This document shows, one piece after another, positions 1 through 11,742 of a stretch of 64,000 bases of DNA (the stretch's first letter is position 1; the number at the start of each line of letters is the position of its first letter). The translations under genes were made by a program, and so were the position numbers. The notes under the pieces are model-generated. The model searched no databases, was not told where the DNA came from, and saw only the letters and a program-made list of their open reading frames with translations. Origin of the DNA: Bryoerythrophyllum caledonicum (taxonomy: Eukaryota > Streptophyta > Bryopsida > Pottiales > Pottiaceae); NCBI GenBank assembly GCA_963971425.1, contig OZ020519.1:24406786-24470785 (forward strand), in the 5' to 3' direction.

Positions 1-854
1 AAGAACTTACACAATGACAATGATACAATTATGTGAGGGAATGAATAGAAGATGCTTGAGCAAATTAAGAATTATAATTGTTGAATCAAAATCTTGCAAT
101 GGTACTAAAGTAGTGCCTGTGAATTTATAAAGTTAAATGCTGTGTCCATACAAAACTTAAACATGGAAGTTTATAGAACTTTAGTTTGTAAACATAACTG
201 ATACTTAATTTAAAATTTGAGTTAACATTCTAGTTTGATCAAAAAAATCATAATAAAGTTTCTTGGTTTGAGGTTTTAGAATTATATGAACATCCTTATC
301 GATTGTATACATGGATATTCCTTAAGGATACTAAGACACTGAATTATGCATTTCAATCATACTTATCATATGCATATTATATTCCTATTTGCAATGTCAA
401 AAATTGATTTTTGTTTATGATTTTTCATGTCTTGTTCATTGTTGTTTTGTTCATTCTCTTCTCATGAAAAATTTAATGGGAAATCATAAAGACCGAGTTG
501 CAATGTTGTGATAGAGACGGATTTTTGTGATACAACTCCATACAACTCCAAATAACTCCATACAACTCCATACAACTTCTCATGCATTTGTTACATTGAG
601 ATACTACTTTGGAAACTTATTACAATGAAATGCCCACCTCATATTGGTACCAAGTAATATGATTAAAAAAAATCATAACAATTTGGAGGATTACGTGCGT
701 CGGTACATGGCCCATTACAAAGTAAACGAAGTATGTTGCAGTTATCAATTTATCAGCATCAAAATTTGCTTGTAATAGGTAATTTCATTACTTATATTAA
801 GCTGGTAGTTAGAAGTTTTTGTCATCATAGATCAATAGAAGTTCATGTCAATCA
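1..854. other. AT-rich non-coding stretch
   Basis: No gene is supported here. Open frames are short and lack splice partners or recognisable protein motifs. The only ordered structure is the 10-bp tandem repeat at 531-580, listed separately. The stretch ends at the target duplication of the first SINE. Confidence 0.6.
531..580. repeat. 10-bp tandem repeat, 5 units
   Basis: Five consecutive 10-mers of the type TACAACTCCA. The third and fifth units carry substitutions. A short minisatellite in non-coding DNA with no visible function. Confidence 0.85.
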
Positions 855-1421
855 AAGAAGAAGAAGAACTCCGGGCCTCAATAGGGACCAGCAACGTGAA
901 TATAGTGTTTGTTCATTTTCTTCACTAAGCCTATTGCTACAAGACATAGGGTCATGGTTGTCACATTGGACAAGTTACTATTCATTTCTTGTCCCATTGG
1001 ACATGTTTGGTTTCCGAGATGTATGTCTCAAGTAGATGGAACCTTTCTATTCATTTCTTGTCCCATTGGACATGTTCGGTTTCCGAGATGTATGTCTCAA
1101 GTAGATGGAACCTGTCCAATGGACAAGAAATGATTTGTCCAATGTGACAACCATGCATAGGATAGGTAGTATAATAGAACTACTTCCCCTTTTCGAGGAG
1201 AAACACTTCTCTATACTAGGTACTTCCTCCACTAAGTGCCTTAAAGACAACCAACATGTCCCCCAAGACTTTTTGGGTACTCATACAATGAGGTCTTAAG
1301 ACCCCCCACCATACTTGGGTGGTCTATGGTGGTAAGCACCACGCCAGCATGGAGACTTGAACTCACACCCACCTCACCGGTGTGCCTTGACTCAAACCAC
1401 TACACCAAGGCCATGGTGCCT
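855..1421 (-). mobile_element. tRNA-derived SINE, full length, with a MITE inside
   Basis: Read on the minus strand, the element starts with a tRNA-like head (about 1323-1421). It has a pol III A box of the form TGGTGTAGTGG and a B-box-like segment, then a body, and ends in a (CTT)n tail at about 855-870. A 13-bp target duplication, TTCATGTCAATCA, flanks it at 842-854 and 1422-1434. Without the MITE at 953-1155 it is about 364 bp. The same family occurs at 15290-16810 (two nested copies), 33571-33667 and about 48464-48596. It is non-autonomous and would need LINE machinery to move. The tail does not obviously match the LINE 3' end seen in this window, so the partner is unknown. Confidence 0.88.
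953..1155. mobile_element. MITE with 21-bp perfect terminal inverted repeats
   Basis: The ends 953-973 and 1135-1155 are perfect inverted repeats beginning CATGGTTGTCACATTGG. Inside, a 69-bp unit is tandemly duplicated (978-1046 and 1047-1115) with few differences. The element interrupts the SINE at 855-1421, so it is younger. The superfamily is unclear because the target duplication is too short to read with certainty. Confidence 0.8.
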
Positions 1422-1434
1422 TTCATGTCAATCA

Positions 1435-2923
1435 CTACTTACTCAACATTGGTCATTGCAAGTTGACAATATTTCTTGAGGTATGCGAGTCCAACTGTGC
1501 AACTAGTCCTTGATTTTTTGTAAATGAATGTATTTGGTTAGTATTGTTAATCTTTTATTTTTAGAATCTGGTATGTTAGTATTGAGATGTAGCATGATTC
1601 ACTTACAAGAAGATGTAGTATGATTCACACATAAGAACATGTAGCATGATTCACAAGATGATGTAGACAACTTACACATGCAAGCTTCAAGTAACAATTT
1701 TACCATGAAGCAATTTCAAATTGTGCAATTAATTTGTATTCATGATGTAAGATGTATTAAGTGGGAAAATATATGATTTACAAGGTGACATGGGAGATAG
1801 CGTCCCCAATAATTTCCTTTTACGATGTGAAAGGAAACTATGATGCTTTTTCAGGCATGTGCGTTGTCTTAGGGTTTTCGTATGTGATAAACAAATCTTC
1901 CAATGTGCAATTCTTTCGGAAGTGGGGAAGAATTTAGGATTCTCCCTTTTAGTAACTAGGAAAAGTCCTATCCTCCTTGTGAAAAAATGAGTTTCTTAAA
2001 AAATCAAAATGTGGTTTGGTGATTTTGGAACCTCTCTCCATTGCTAGATTTTTTTGTAAAACGCTGCACTACTTCAAAGAACTCAAATTACACAAATTAT
2101 AATGGTAGAAAATTTAGAACTTTTGTATCGCAAAACTTCAAAACCAAATAAAGTAAAAGTTGGCTAATTGTTGAAATGCAAGTAAGATGAAAACCTTTTT
2201 TTCACTTCAAACACTATAATCTTTCAATCCTTGTGGACCTCAAAGACATGTGAGAATGTGGGTTTATAAGTATAGATGAAGATCTTACGCTTAGAGATGG
2301 AAATATTTTTTCCATTTTTCACTCTTTGCACTACTACAAACACCTTTGAGGCAATTAGGGTGAAAAATAGTCAATGAATTTTAGGGTCAAGAAAGAAAGA
2401 ACAAAACTCAATATTGTTCCTGAATTGGCCACTACTTTTCTAACACATAGTGCCACTACACCCAAAAAATACAGTAGAAAACTCTATGGATTTCACAAGT
2501 CTTGTCATACAGTTATTGTAAATAGTAATAGATATAATTAATTTTAATGCTCTCCAAGAAAGACAAAGGATGAAGTCCATCAGATCGATTCTTTTCTTAC
2601 ATAATATGTAGTAATCTTCTTCTGCTCACAAAACTAATGCTTTTCATTACATTGAACATGAAAGACAACTGTATACACAAGACTTAGCAAGATGACAAAA
2701 GGCAAACATCCTCATTTCATTATCGTTTTGCAATGGTATTATCGTACTATTCAGGTTAAAGAAATGAGGCTCTCCTTCACAACACAATGTACCAAACAAA
2801 TAGATTAATTAGATACCTGAACAATACAATATAAGTACATCGAACATGCCACGGTCACTCAGCTACAAAACTTCCACCGAGTTGCAAAACTTTCAGATAC
2901 ACGAGACATCACCAACTAGAAAC
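1435..2923. other. AT-rich spacer with an old repeat segment
   Basis: No gene is supported. About 2030-2345 resembles the interior of the TTAA-flanked elements at 9476 and 15539 (shared phrases such as 'cacttcaaacactataatctt'), so it is probably a remnant of that family without recognisable ends. The last ~100 bases are the 3' flank of the gene on the minus strand. Confidence 0.5.
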
Positions 2924-5110
2924 TTAGTGATGGAGTATCTTGTTGAGCAATCCTCTCTTCTTCCGGGGCTTCACCCCCGAGCCAACAGTGGTGGTTCCAT
3001 CAGCTGTGTCATCGACGACGTGCTCGTGCTCACCCTCAGACGACGACGACGAAGACGACGAGCTGCTTCCGGTTCTATGGAGCGCTCCGGGCGCCAAGTG
3101 GTGCGCGTGTCCGGGGTTCACAATCTCCTCCACCGGCGCTTCGCAATAACTGCATAAAGGTCCACAGAAAAACACCTTATCAATAAGTTGGTACCAACGC
3201 AAGAGATGTACTTAGGTAATACCCAGGTGATACTATCGTAATACTCAGGTGATGCCCTCCTATACCCGATAGTTACTGAGACGTTCGCGCAGAGGTTTGC
3301 CTAATACGACTTCATGGCAGCTTACAACGCGCAGAGCATGGTCGATGGTCACGTGATACTAGTCTGATACCACGGTGATATCCGGAGCATTGCAGGGCAA
3401 GGTTTCAACCGACTCAAGTCCATAGCAGTTAACCCTTTAACTGGGCCTCTGCAGCACTGTCTCCAGAAATCCCGCGGCGTTAAAGGGTTAACGAGGGTTG
3501 TTCTCGGATGATATCTAGGCGATACTTCAGCTATTACTTAGGCTATTACCTAGTATCATACTAGGCTGCTACTCGGGTTGATACTACGTCTGCTACTGCG
3601 GTTGATACTAAGTCTGCTACTCGGGATGATACTAGGTCTTTTGATTAGGCTGAGACTAGTCTGGTACTATCCGATGCTAGTCCGATACCAGGGCCATATG
3701 CTTACCATACCAGGGCAACGTTGTGGAGACAGGCAGTGCTAGTAGAGTTACTTATGATCATCACACAAACATGGATCATAAGGAGATGATGAGTCGGTGA
3801 CTTACTTTCCGGTGGGGACCTCGACCTTGCGAGTGACGGGAACCTCCACAACAACGGGCACTGTGATGCGTTCCTGCACCTGCTCTGTCACGACGCGCGG
3901 AACCTGCTCGATGCGGGGCACTTCCTCGTACTGCACGACCGGCACCATCTCTGTCACTTCGCGGTCCTCCGTCACCACCCTACACACACCACATCACAGG
4001 TTAACCATCGTTGAACATGAAATCACAACGTGGCAAATTACTCAACAGGTTAGCTGTTAGGTGGCAAGAACCCCGAGTTTGACTTCAAACTCACGATCAG
4101 ACTTTACAAAAATGAATTATGTTTGAAGATGAGGCTTCAGAAGTCACAGCAACTTTAAATAGGCAGCCAAACTGACTCTCATGCACGTAAAGTCCATGGC
4201 AGTTTGCTTGTAGGCTGATAACAGTCTGCTACCGTGATTATATCCAAGTCTTGCATGTGAAGTTCTTGTATGTGAGTTCTTGTATGTGAAGTTTGTGTCC
4301 ATGAAAAAGCTCACCGATGCACTTGCTCGATTCGGGTTTGGGGCACCTGCTTCACAACAGGGACGCGGTCCACGCGCTCGACCTCGTCCAGGACGACGCG
4401 CGTCTTGGGCACGGTGACGACGCGCTCCTCATTGCGGACCTCCTTCACGAAGTCCGTCTTCTCCACCGTCTTCATCTCGGGGTACCGCTGGATCACCTGC
4501 ACCCTCGTCTCGAACTCCTTGGGCTGCATCATGAATCATGAAACAGAGTGAGGTCAGCCTCTGTATTTCAGGTGGTGCAAATTGCAGTGTGAAGACATAC
4601 AAGCAAGTTCAACATTGTAGTTAGTTCCCTCGTAGCTTGGAGAGGATGAACTCAGCAATGCCCAAACATCCAGTGAAGACCTGTTTGGTTTCCACAAATC
4701 AATGCTAGATCCATGACAGAGCTGAAGACTAGCCATTGTCTAATCTCAGTACGATGATGAAATTACTGTTTCTTGACACATGAACCCTCGATACATGTTC
4801 TTCCTTGTCTTGAAAGATATCACAGGACTAAGAACCTCAAAACCAAGTTCTTCAACTGTTGAACCTATCTCTTCTAGTAAGACTTGACATGTGAATTATT
4901 GAAGAACTCGGTGATTTCGACTAGCAAACTTACGAGGTCACGGATGTTGGGGTTGGGCGCATAGGGCTCGCTCTCGCCCGTGATCACAGTGCGGTTCTGC
5001 AGGCGCGCGAGTTCCTGGTCGGTGTGGCCCAACATGCCAGCGCCGTGGTGCGCATCGTAGTCGGTGCCGCGGTGCGCCATCCCGCTCGGGTAATCCACTC
5101 CGGTTGCCAT
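2924..5110 (-). CDS. VPV charged-repeat protein with dehydrin-like tail (paralogue A)
   Basis: Four coding exons with GT-AG junctions: 5110-4934, 4523-4315, 3979-3806 and 3149-2924, giving 261 residues. Start is the ATG at 5110, in line with paralogue B. Residues 1-59 are a hydrophilic head ending ANPN-like (PNPNIRDL). Residues 60-187 are charged, valine/proline-rich repeats (RVEVPVTRKVEVPTG, VPRVVTEQVQERI), of the kind seen in articulins and alveolins. The tail has LHRTG followed by ten serines and acidic residues, like a dehydrin S-segment, and ends RKKRGLLNKILHH, like a shortened K-segment. No signal peptide or membrane segment. A cytoskeletal or stress-protective (LEA-like) role is inference only. 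Paralogue B lies divergently about 6 kb away and lacks the last two introns. Confidence 0.82.
3195..3700. repeat. Degenerate GATACT/GCTACT repeats inside intron 3 of paralogue A
   Basis: The third intron of gene A (3150-3805) is largely built of loosely repeated units such as TGATACTA, CTGCTACT and AGGTGATAC, spaced about 20 bases apart. The units are too diverged for a strict period. They resemble the GGTATCACC repeats at 24.2-26.2 kb. No splice or coding role is visible. Confidence 0.55.
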
Positions 5111-5575
5111 GTCGATGGTGCTCAAAAAAACTTAACCACTGATCTGATCCAAGGAAGTGCTAGTACTTCGTTCACTGCGCACATTGTCGTGCACACCACT
5201 ATCAGCACGTATCACATAGCAAATTTCAAACCATGTCCATGCACACAGTATGCATAAACACCAAACTAATTTCATTCGACCTATCGGGGTTCGTGAAGGA
5301 GTTACACTAGATGCAGAAGCGAGAAATTGTTGAAAGTAACTGTCACGAGTCATAGTGGCCAGATTGTAACCAATGTGGCGATAACAATGTCCCATGCACA
5401 CAGTTGCATTAAACGAACAGTTTCAGTATAATGCAGGGAGGAGTTCGTACCTCAAAGATGTGCAGCAGCTGATTCTCAAACCCTGGGATCAATATGAATA
5501 CAGATTAATATAAGTAAAGTGTCGAAGCTGCGATTGATTTGATGAGCAGATGCTGGGCAGAGGTATTTATAAATA
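5111..5575 (-). promoter_or_regulatory. Promoter and 5' UTR intron of paralogue A
   Basis: On the minus strand a TATA-like box (CTATTTATAAATA, about 5562-5578) precedes a short leader. The leader ends at a possible donor (TTTGAG|GTACGA, near 5452). A T-rich run followed by an AG near 5120 sits just before the ATG. Together they suggest a leader exon and a 5' UTR intron of about 330 bases. Paralogue B shows the same arrangement, which supports the reading. Confidence 0.55.
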
Positions 5576-5578
5576 GTT

Positions 5579-8026
5579 TGTATATAGGCTACGCTAACTT
5601 AGTTGCCGCCTCTAGCTCCCATGATTTGAAATTTCATGATGCCACTGACGAGGCAGGCGGCGGAGGGTGCCAGATGTTCGCCGACCCCAAGCATCGGAAA
5701 AGCTACCAGTGACTCACTTGCAATCTATCTCGTTACAGAACATGTCAATGTGAGTACAGTTGGAATGCCAAGTTGTCAGTGCGTGGTCGTTACAACTCGG
5801 CACTTGACCTCGGTGCGTGGGGTGGAGTCTCCGGACTCCGGAGCTTGGGTAGATTCTCCCTGCAAGATCCGGTGATCGAGGTTGTCGGTCATGCCAGATT
5901 GGCAACCTAGGATAGTAGTCCCTCTAATATCCATACTGGATGCAGTAATTCAATGGAGCAGAAGACTCACTGTTTGGAACTCGAATCACCAATATTCAAC
6001 TCTCGTAATAAAGTATGTGTATTATTCTATGGCGCACTAACTTTAACTCATGGATATCAAAGAAGCGCAATATCCTCCGCTGCTGACAGATTTACAGAGT
6101 CCCCGATGACTTTGCGAGGTGTTACTGTACGCTCTTGGAAGCAGGACACGTCCTCAGCGAATGTGGAGCACACGTTTGCATGCCTATTTAAAATGACTCT
6201 GAAATCTTCCTTCTTGAAGAGCGTGATCTGAAAGAAGGCGCTGGAAACTTGGATGTACTAATTTATCATAGATGTACCAAAGCACAACTTCAGGTGCGGA
6301 TTGTCCACTGGTAACACCCTAGTGACGTGAAGGAGCAACAGGCTCAAATATTCACTTTTGAAAGTCACACTTATTTAATACACGTCCGGTAAGTTCGAAT
6401 CACTATCCATCATTCCTTCATTCAGAATCCTTGGAAAGAAGTTCGTTCCCGACACATGATATCAAACAGAACTATCAGGCTGGAGCCTTCGGTGCTCCCG
6501 GACCTGTTCAATGATCGGAAAGATCTGATAAACTGAATTGAACTTTAACGAAGCGTAGACAACGAGTCCCACAACATCGATAGTTGCATCAGAATCTCAC
6601 TGCTCTTGTGAAGTGATCACTGTAGGACTCGACGTGTCACGTGAGACGAGGCAAGCGGCGACGGCTCGGAAAAGTAGCGTGGCCCACAAGTACCTGTCTG
6701 AGGTACACCATTGATTTCATTTGGTGTTTCTTTCCGTATCCATCGTTGAGTTACAACGTACACCATCTGTACTACTTGCCGCCTTGAAAAATAACATCAT
6801 GGATTCACTGTGCTCTTCCATTCACTTCTCATCCAGGTTCCAGTTGAATAATTCCACATGACCTGGGTTGAATGACACTTGTTGAGAGATGCAAACTACT
6901 CTGCTCCAAATGGCGTTATATCAAGAGCAGACAGACTGGCGATAGTTTTCTACGAATGCAGCTTTGCTGGAAAGGTTAGCGGGGAATCAGAGAAGGACTA
7001 AGGTAAATCCCCATAACCGACAACTTAACCTCTAAAGGACCAAGGTATTTTAGAGGCTTCCCTACTCCATTTTTCAGTGATAGCCGATAGGATTGTTATT
7101 TCAACCCAAGTGATTTCGTATTTTTCCGACGGCATGTGAAATAGTTATGAATTTTCAAAGTGTGTTGTCATATTTAGGCGGTGGGTGCCAATAGGTACCC
7201 CCACAAGCGCCAACTGAAACTAGGAGGTTTTGACTAATAGCAAAGGTTTTGAATGGGTGGTAATGAGATGGAAGTGGGTAAGATATACACTCCAACTTTA
7301 TAAGTGTTGGTTATTGGAATTGGTTGATTTAAACCAAGGTATTACCTTAGTGCAAATGCGATATGATTGATAATACTGAATTAAATGACATGATGTGACA
7401 ATGATATGATAGTTAGAGAAATGAAGTCAAAGTAAATAAAAATTTCACATATATATTGTACTTGCACTTCCTTACAAGTGCTAAAATATGAATCATCTTT
7501 GCTAGTTGGAAGTAAAAAAAACTTCAAATGCCACTAAATTGCTTACGAGATGCCAATTGGGCACTTTGTATCTTTATAAGTTTGTCCATATTCTATTCCT
7601 TTACTAAATCTCTCCGGATATTAAGTACTTGACATCCACTTCCTAACATAAAATTGACAATCTTTTTACCAAATGCTTTCATAAAATCTTTTCATTTCAA
7701 AACTTTAACTTCCATGTCATTGATATTAAGCTAGCATTGTAACAACATCATCTATACTAGCACTTGCAATATCCTCAAAATGAAGATCTAGTCTAGAAAA
7801 TTCTACAATTTATCGTGGATTTTAAGATTACAAAGTTCTCTTGGGAAAATTTCGAGATTAGAAGATAGTGTGGAGATGAAAGGGGCCAGAGTAGAAGAGT
7901 AAAGTGTCTCTTTTCACACCTGATATTTGTTTACGTCACATTTACATCTACAAACATTCTTATACAATATTGTGACATAAACAAGAGTTACAACTGGAAT
8001 AACAAAAGGATCATTTTAATATACTA
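5579..8026. other. Spacer between the divergent paralogues, no gene seen
   Basis: Short open frames only, none with recognisable domains. At 7025-7041 a TTAA followed by CCTCTAAAGGACC matches the left end of the piggyBac-like family, but I found no matching right end. About 7170-7260 shares phrases with the MITE at 17131-17549 (for example 'gttttgactaatagcaa'). Parts of 5600-6800 are moderately GC-rich but show no coding pattern I can defend. Confidence 0.45.
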
Positions 8027-8262
8027 AGGACTACACTAAATTTTATGTTTTGTGTAGTGGTACTTCATGATTTAAAAGTGCTATAATTTTTTTTACTTCT
8101 CAGGAAGTTTTGGATTCAGAGTACAAACTATCTATACTACTCAAAGACGGTGGTCATTGTCAACATTGTCAGTAAAAATATCCATCAAGAGTAGAAACTC
8201 ATATCATGTATAAATCATATAGTGTTCCTACAGTAAACATAAAATTTAGAGTACTGCTCCCC
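8027..8262. mobile_element. Foldback MITE
   Basis: Imperfect inverted arms: the left reads CTAAATTTTATGTTTTGTG then a CATGATTTA segment. The right arm reads the complement (8200-8262). The same ends recur near 24030, 24890 and 25894, so this is a family. No coding capacity. Boundaries are approximate. Confidence 0.6.
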
Positions 8263-9475
8263 AATTTAGGTGTTACAATCGAGGTGTGATAGTAACAAGG
8301 GTGACATTGACAAGGTAAAACAAGTTTTCCCTTCTCCTTTTTTCTCTTTTTTATTTTTATTTTTATTTTTTCTTTCTTTCGTGAGGGGTTTGAGGAATGG
8401 GATCATTTTGGGGTCCAAGGGTGTTGTGACACGGAAGGCCTTAAAATGTGAAAAAGTTTCAGAAAGAGCCTTGAAATGAGGGGGAGCACATGACTTGGGC
8501 AGTGCCATGTGTGCGTTGAGCTGCTCAAGGATTTGTCTGTGGTCAGTTATGCGTATTACCTGCAACGGTGGACCGATTCAACTGCGCCTCAACGTGATGG
8601 TCTTTTTATTTTTATATTGTTCTTCAAATTCCAACATGTAAATATTTGAGTTGGAAGTCTGAGCCCAAGTACACTCGCCCCTCTTTAAATGATATTGGTT
8701 GGGAGCATAGAATACCATAACATATGTCGATATTAAGATGTAATACTTATATAATTTGATCTCAATGAGAAATAACATTTGCATTTGCATCCATCGGATA
8801 CGTTTTCATCCAAGCATTTCATCCACGAGGCCAATTTTTGTCCAAAAACAATCACCCGGTGCTGAATCCATGTTTTATCCGGCCTATTTTGCTGCCTTGC
8901 ACTATGTTTTACTGCCTCCGCTCCTGTTTATTGCCCCACATTTTCTTTGATTTTTCCAACTTTAACATTTATAAAAGTAAAATCAATGAAGTAGGGAGCA
9001 AAATATACCACAACACTTATCAAGGGGCTTCTAGCTAGATGTATAGCCAGAAGTAGGGAGCGAAATATACCACAAGACTTTCCAGACCTGCCTACTCATC
9101 TAGCCAGAAGCCCCTTGATCGGGCAAAGGGTGCAAATGCTCTTAGGGGTACTATGGAATTAAATAGAAACCATAAATTGGCTCTCTCATGATGGAAAATA
9201 TCTAGACTATTGTAACTCGCTTGTAACTTACATGGGTTGTGTTGTAGGTTTAAACATGATTGAAAATTGGAATTCAAATAAGTAGTTCTTGGAAGTCAAG
9301 ATTTAGTGATAGATGTTTGTTTACTTTAAAGACAAATAGTGATTGGTGTTCTATTTACCATCACATTCTAGTTTGCATGGTGCTTCCTAACCGTTTTATT
9401 GATTTTTTAATGTCTATGTCTTTTCATCTAAATAATATCATGTCGGCTCATCTTAGTGAAGGCATTAGGCATCAA
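8263..9475. other. Spacer with a short internal duplication
   Basis: No gene is supported. Around 8990-9115 the phrase 'gtagggagcraaatatacc' occurs twice about 60 bases apart, and 'ggggcttctagctag' is echoed in inverted form. This suggests a small decayed element. Pyrimidine-rich runs occur near 8330-8375. Confidence 0.45.
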
Positions 9476-10388
9476 CCCCTAAGAGCCCAAGTGTACATGG
9501 GGCGTACGTTTTGAATTTTGGGCAAGTTCCTACAATTTGAAAAAAAATCTTTTTTTATGAAACTCTTATATTAGATTGTCTCTGATAAGATCTCCACGGA
9601 GATATTTTTATTATTATTTTTAAATTCATGGTTTGAAAATTAGTACCACTCAAAGTTAGAAATGGGGACTCCGGGCAGCTCCAAAATTTTACTAGAAGTC
9701 TCTATTGACATTGAGGTTTTCCATATATGTAGAGAATATTAAGTTCTTTGAAGATGTCAAAAAAAAAATCTTTTCTCTAGTGTAAAAAAAAAAATCACAC
9801 ATTTTTACACATTTCAGGCAAGCGGGGAAAAAAACTTCATCTTTTTTACATAAACCCTAGAGATCTTCATATTTTTCACTTTTTATTTTTCCTACAACAA
9901 TATGTGGTGTAAAAATTCTTATTGACCGTTTAGATTATCATTCTAAAACATATAAAATTCTCAAAAAAATAAATTGTGAATTGACAGTTTCTGAACATCC
10001 ACTCCTTGCACACTTATTTTGAATATGCTACACCCCTTCTCTACCTCTAAAAGTTGTTGTAAAACGGACTAACATCATGCTCAACACAATGGTAAAAGAT
10101 TTAGACCTTGTGTAGTGCAAAAATTTAATACCAAGTGAAGTCAAAGTTTGTTGATCCACTCAAAGCAGGGAAGAAAAATAACCATTTTCTTGACTTCAAA
10201 CACTATAATCTTTCAATCGGTGCGGTCAAAGTGTATGAAATTTTGTGAGTATGTTACTTAGTAAGTCTTTATGGATATCCTACGGCCAAAAGGATAAATA
10301 TAAGGTTTTGTTTCCTTCCTTACTCATTGCACTAGAATCAACAATTTTGAAGTGTTTTTGGTGTGAAATCGTCTCGAGCTTTTAGGGG
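9476..10388 (+). mobile_element. Non-autonomous piggyBac-like element, copy 2
   Basis: The left end CCCCTAAGAGCCC follows TCAA (9472-9475, probably a changed TTAA). The right end GAGCTTTTAGGGG precedes TTAA (10389-10392). The interior matches the element at 15539-16345, including a segment near 10200 reading TTTCAATCGGTGCGGTCAAA. It also matches, in reverse, the element at 13825-15007. No transposase frame. About 913 bp. Confidence 0.65.
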
Positions 10389-10392
10389 TTAA

Positions 10393-11430
10393 ATAAAATG
10401 CTGCAGGCAACATGCACATGCCCTGCATTATCTAAAGATGTATGTCTGTGCAACAAAAGCTGCTTGATTTGGTTTGTTGACTGATCAACCTTTTGAATCT
10501 GTCTTGGTGTTGAGCGGTTCATAAGTTGTAATTCCCAGGCATCAGTTATCAAACCTGTGGACAACAGTAGAGCAAAATCAATCCATCAATAACATTGCTA
10601 AGCTCAAGAGATCCTTGAAAGATCCGAAATCCCCAGCTGAAGTGCCACATGGTGCAATGCTGTACATGTCAATCGTGGAATTTTCCATCATAATAAAGGT
10701 CAAAATCTCAATAAACAGAAAGATGCCTTGATGGTTACATTAGCCCTATTTATCACAGAAATTCTGCATATTTTGACACTGAGCAAGCGTAGCTGGACAA
10801 CAAAGAGTTGCATCCAACATGACACGATCACATGCAGGCCATGTTAAAAAGGCCAAGGCATATTAGAGGAATCTTTTCTCCATTGGTTAAAAAAATATAA
10901 AGTTGAACTTTTTGAGCATGAAACCATAGGATCTTCTTCTAAATTCATATGAGATGATGTGGTAAACAAATTGTGAACTAAATTGACCGCAGGGATTTAA
11001 AGATAATTGCAGTCAAAGTGAAAAATTTGTCAAATCCGATGTGAAATATCATAATTAGTGCACCTACTACTTTGCTCCAACTCCAATGCAGTCAGTCTTG
11101 TAGGCTTGCACTAGTACATAATCTGTGTATCTCTTCCAACCAAAAAACTGTGTAACCTTCTCCTCATCATCAAAGATATGGAAAAATCTAAACAATTTTA
11201 TGACAGTCATCACATCTACTTCGAACTGAGGTCACTCGAAAAGGCAATTTTTGTCAAACCAGAAGGACTCTCCAGTTTATTTGTAAAATCAAATAAAATA
11301 TTTTGGAGAAAACTATTCAAATGTATGAGTCATCACATTCTTATGGGCGCATTAGCGCCGAAGTAATAGGGCTCCATGACACTTGGCTCACAGGCTGTCC
11401 AAGCAGTCTCACAAATTGGCTCCAGAGAGA
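10393..11430. other. Spacer upstream of paralogue B
   Basis: No gene or clear repeat is supported. Open frames are short and of mixed phase. Confidence 0.4.
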
Positions 11431-11742
11431 GGATATAAGCAGGCATCTCACCGCAGACCTCATCGAAAGTATTTTCTGTTTTCTCCCACATTTTTCTGTT
11501 TTCTCCCACGTTTTTCAATCGTGTCCATTCTCCAGCTGACGAAGCAGTTTCTAGACTTCCACCAGGTGAGGCCTCTGTTTGATAATTTGGAATCATCAGC
11601 ACCGAAAACACAGTTCACACTTGGTTTGAAGTTGGCTGTCTTGGAACTAGTCTGTGAGGATGAGCAGGTTCCCTTCTTCGGCGAGTTGCATCTAGATCTG
11701 GTGTGATCAAGTTGAGGTCACTGATTGTGGTCGATTTGCAGG
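11431..11742 (+). promoter_or_regulatory. Promoter region and 5' UTR intron of paralogue B
   Basis: A TATA-like GGATATAAGCAGG lies at about 11428-11440. A leader exon ends at ACTTCCACCAG|GTGAGG, with intron GT at 11566. The intron closes at TTTGCAG (11741), leaving a single G before the ATG at 11743. The leader carries two near-identical copies of TTTCTGTTTTCTCCCAC at 11472-11510. This mirrors the leader intron inferred for paralogue A. Confidence 0.6.
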
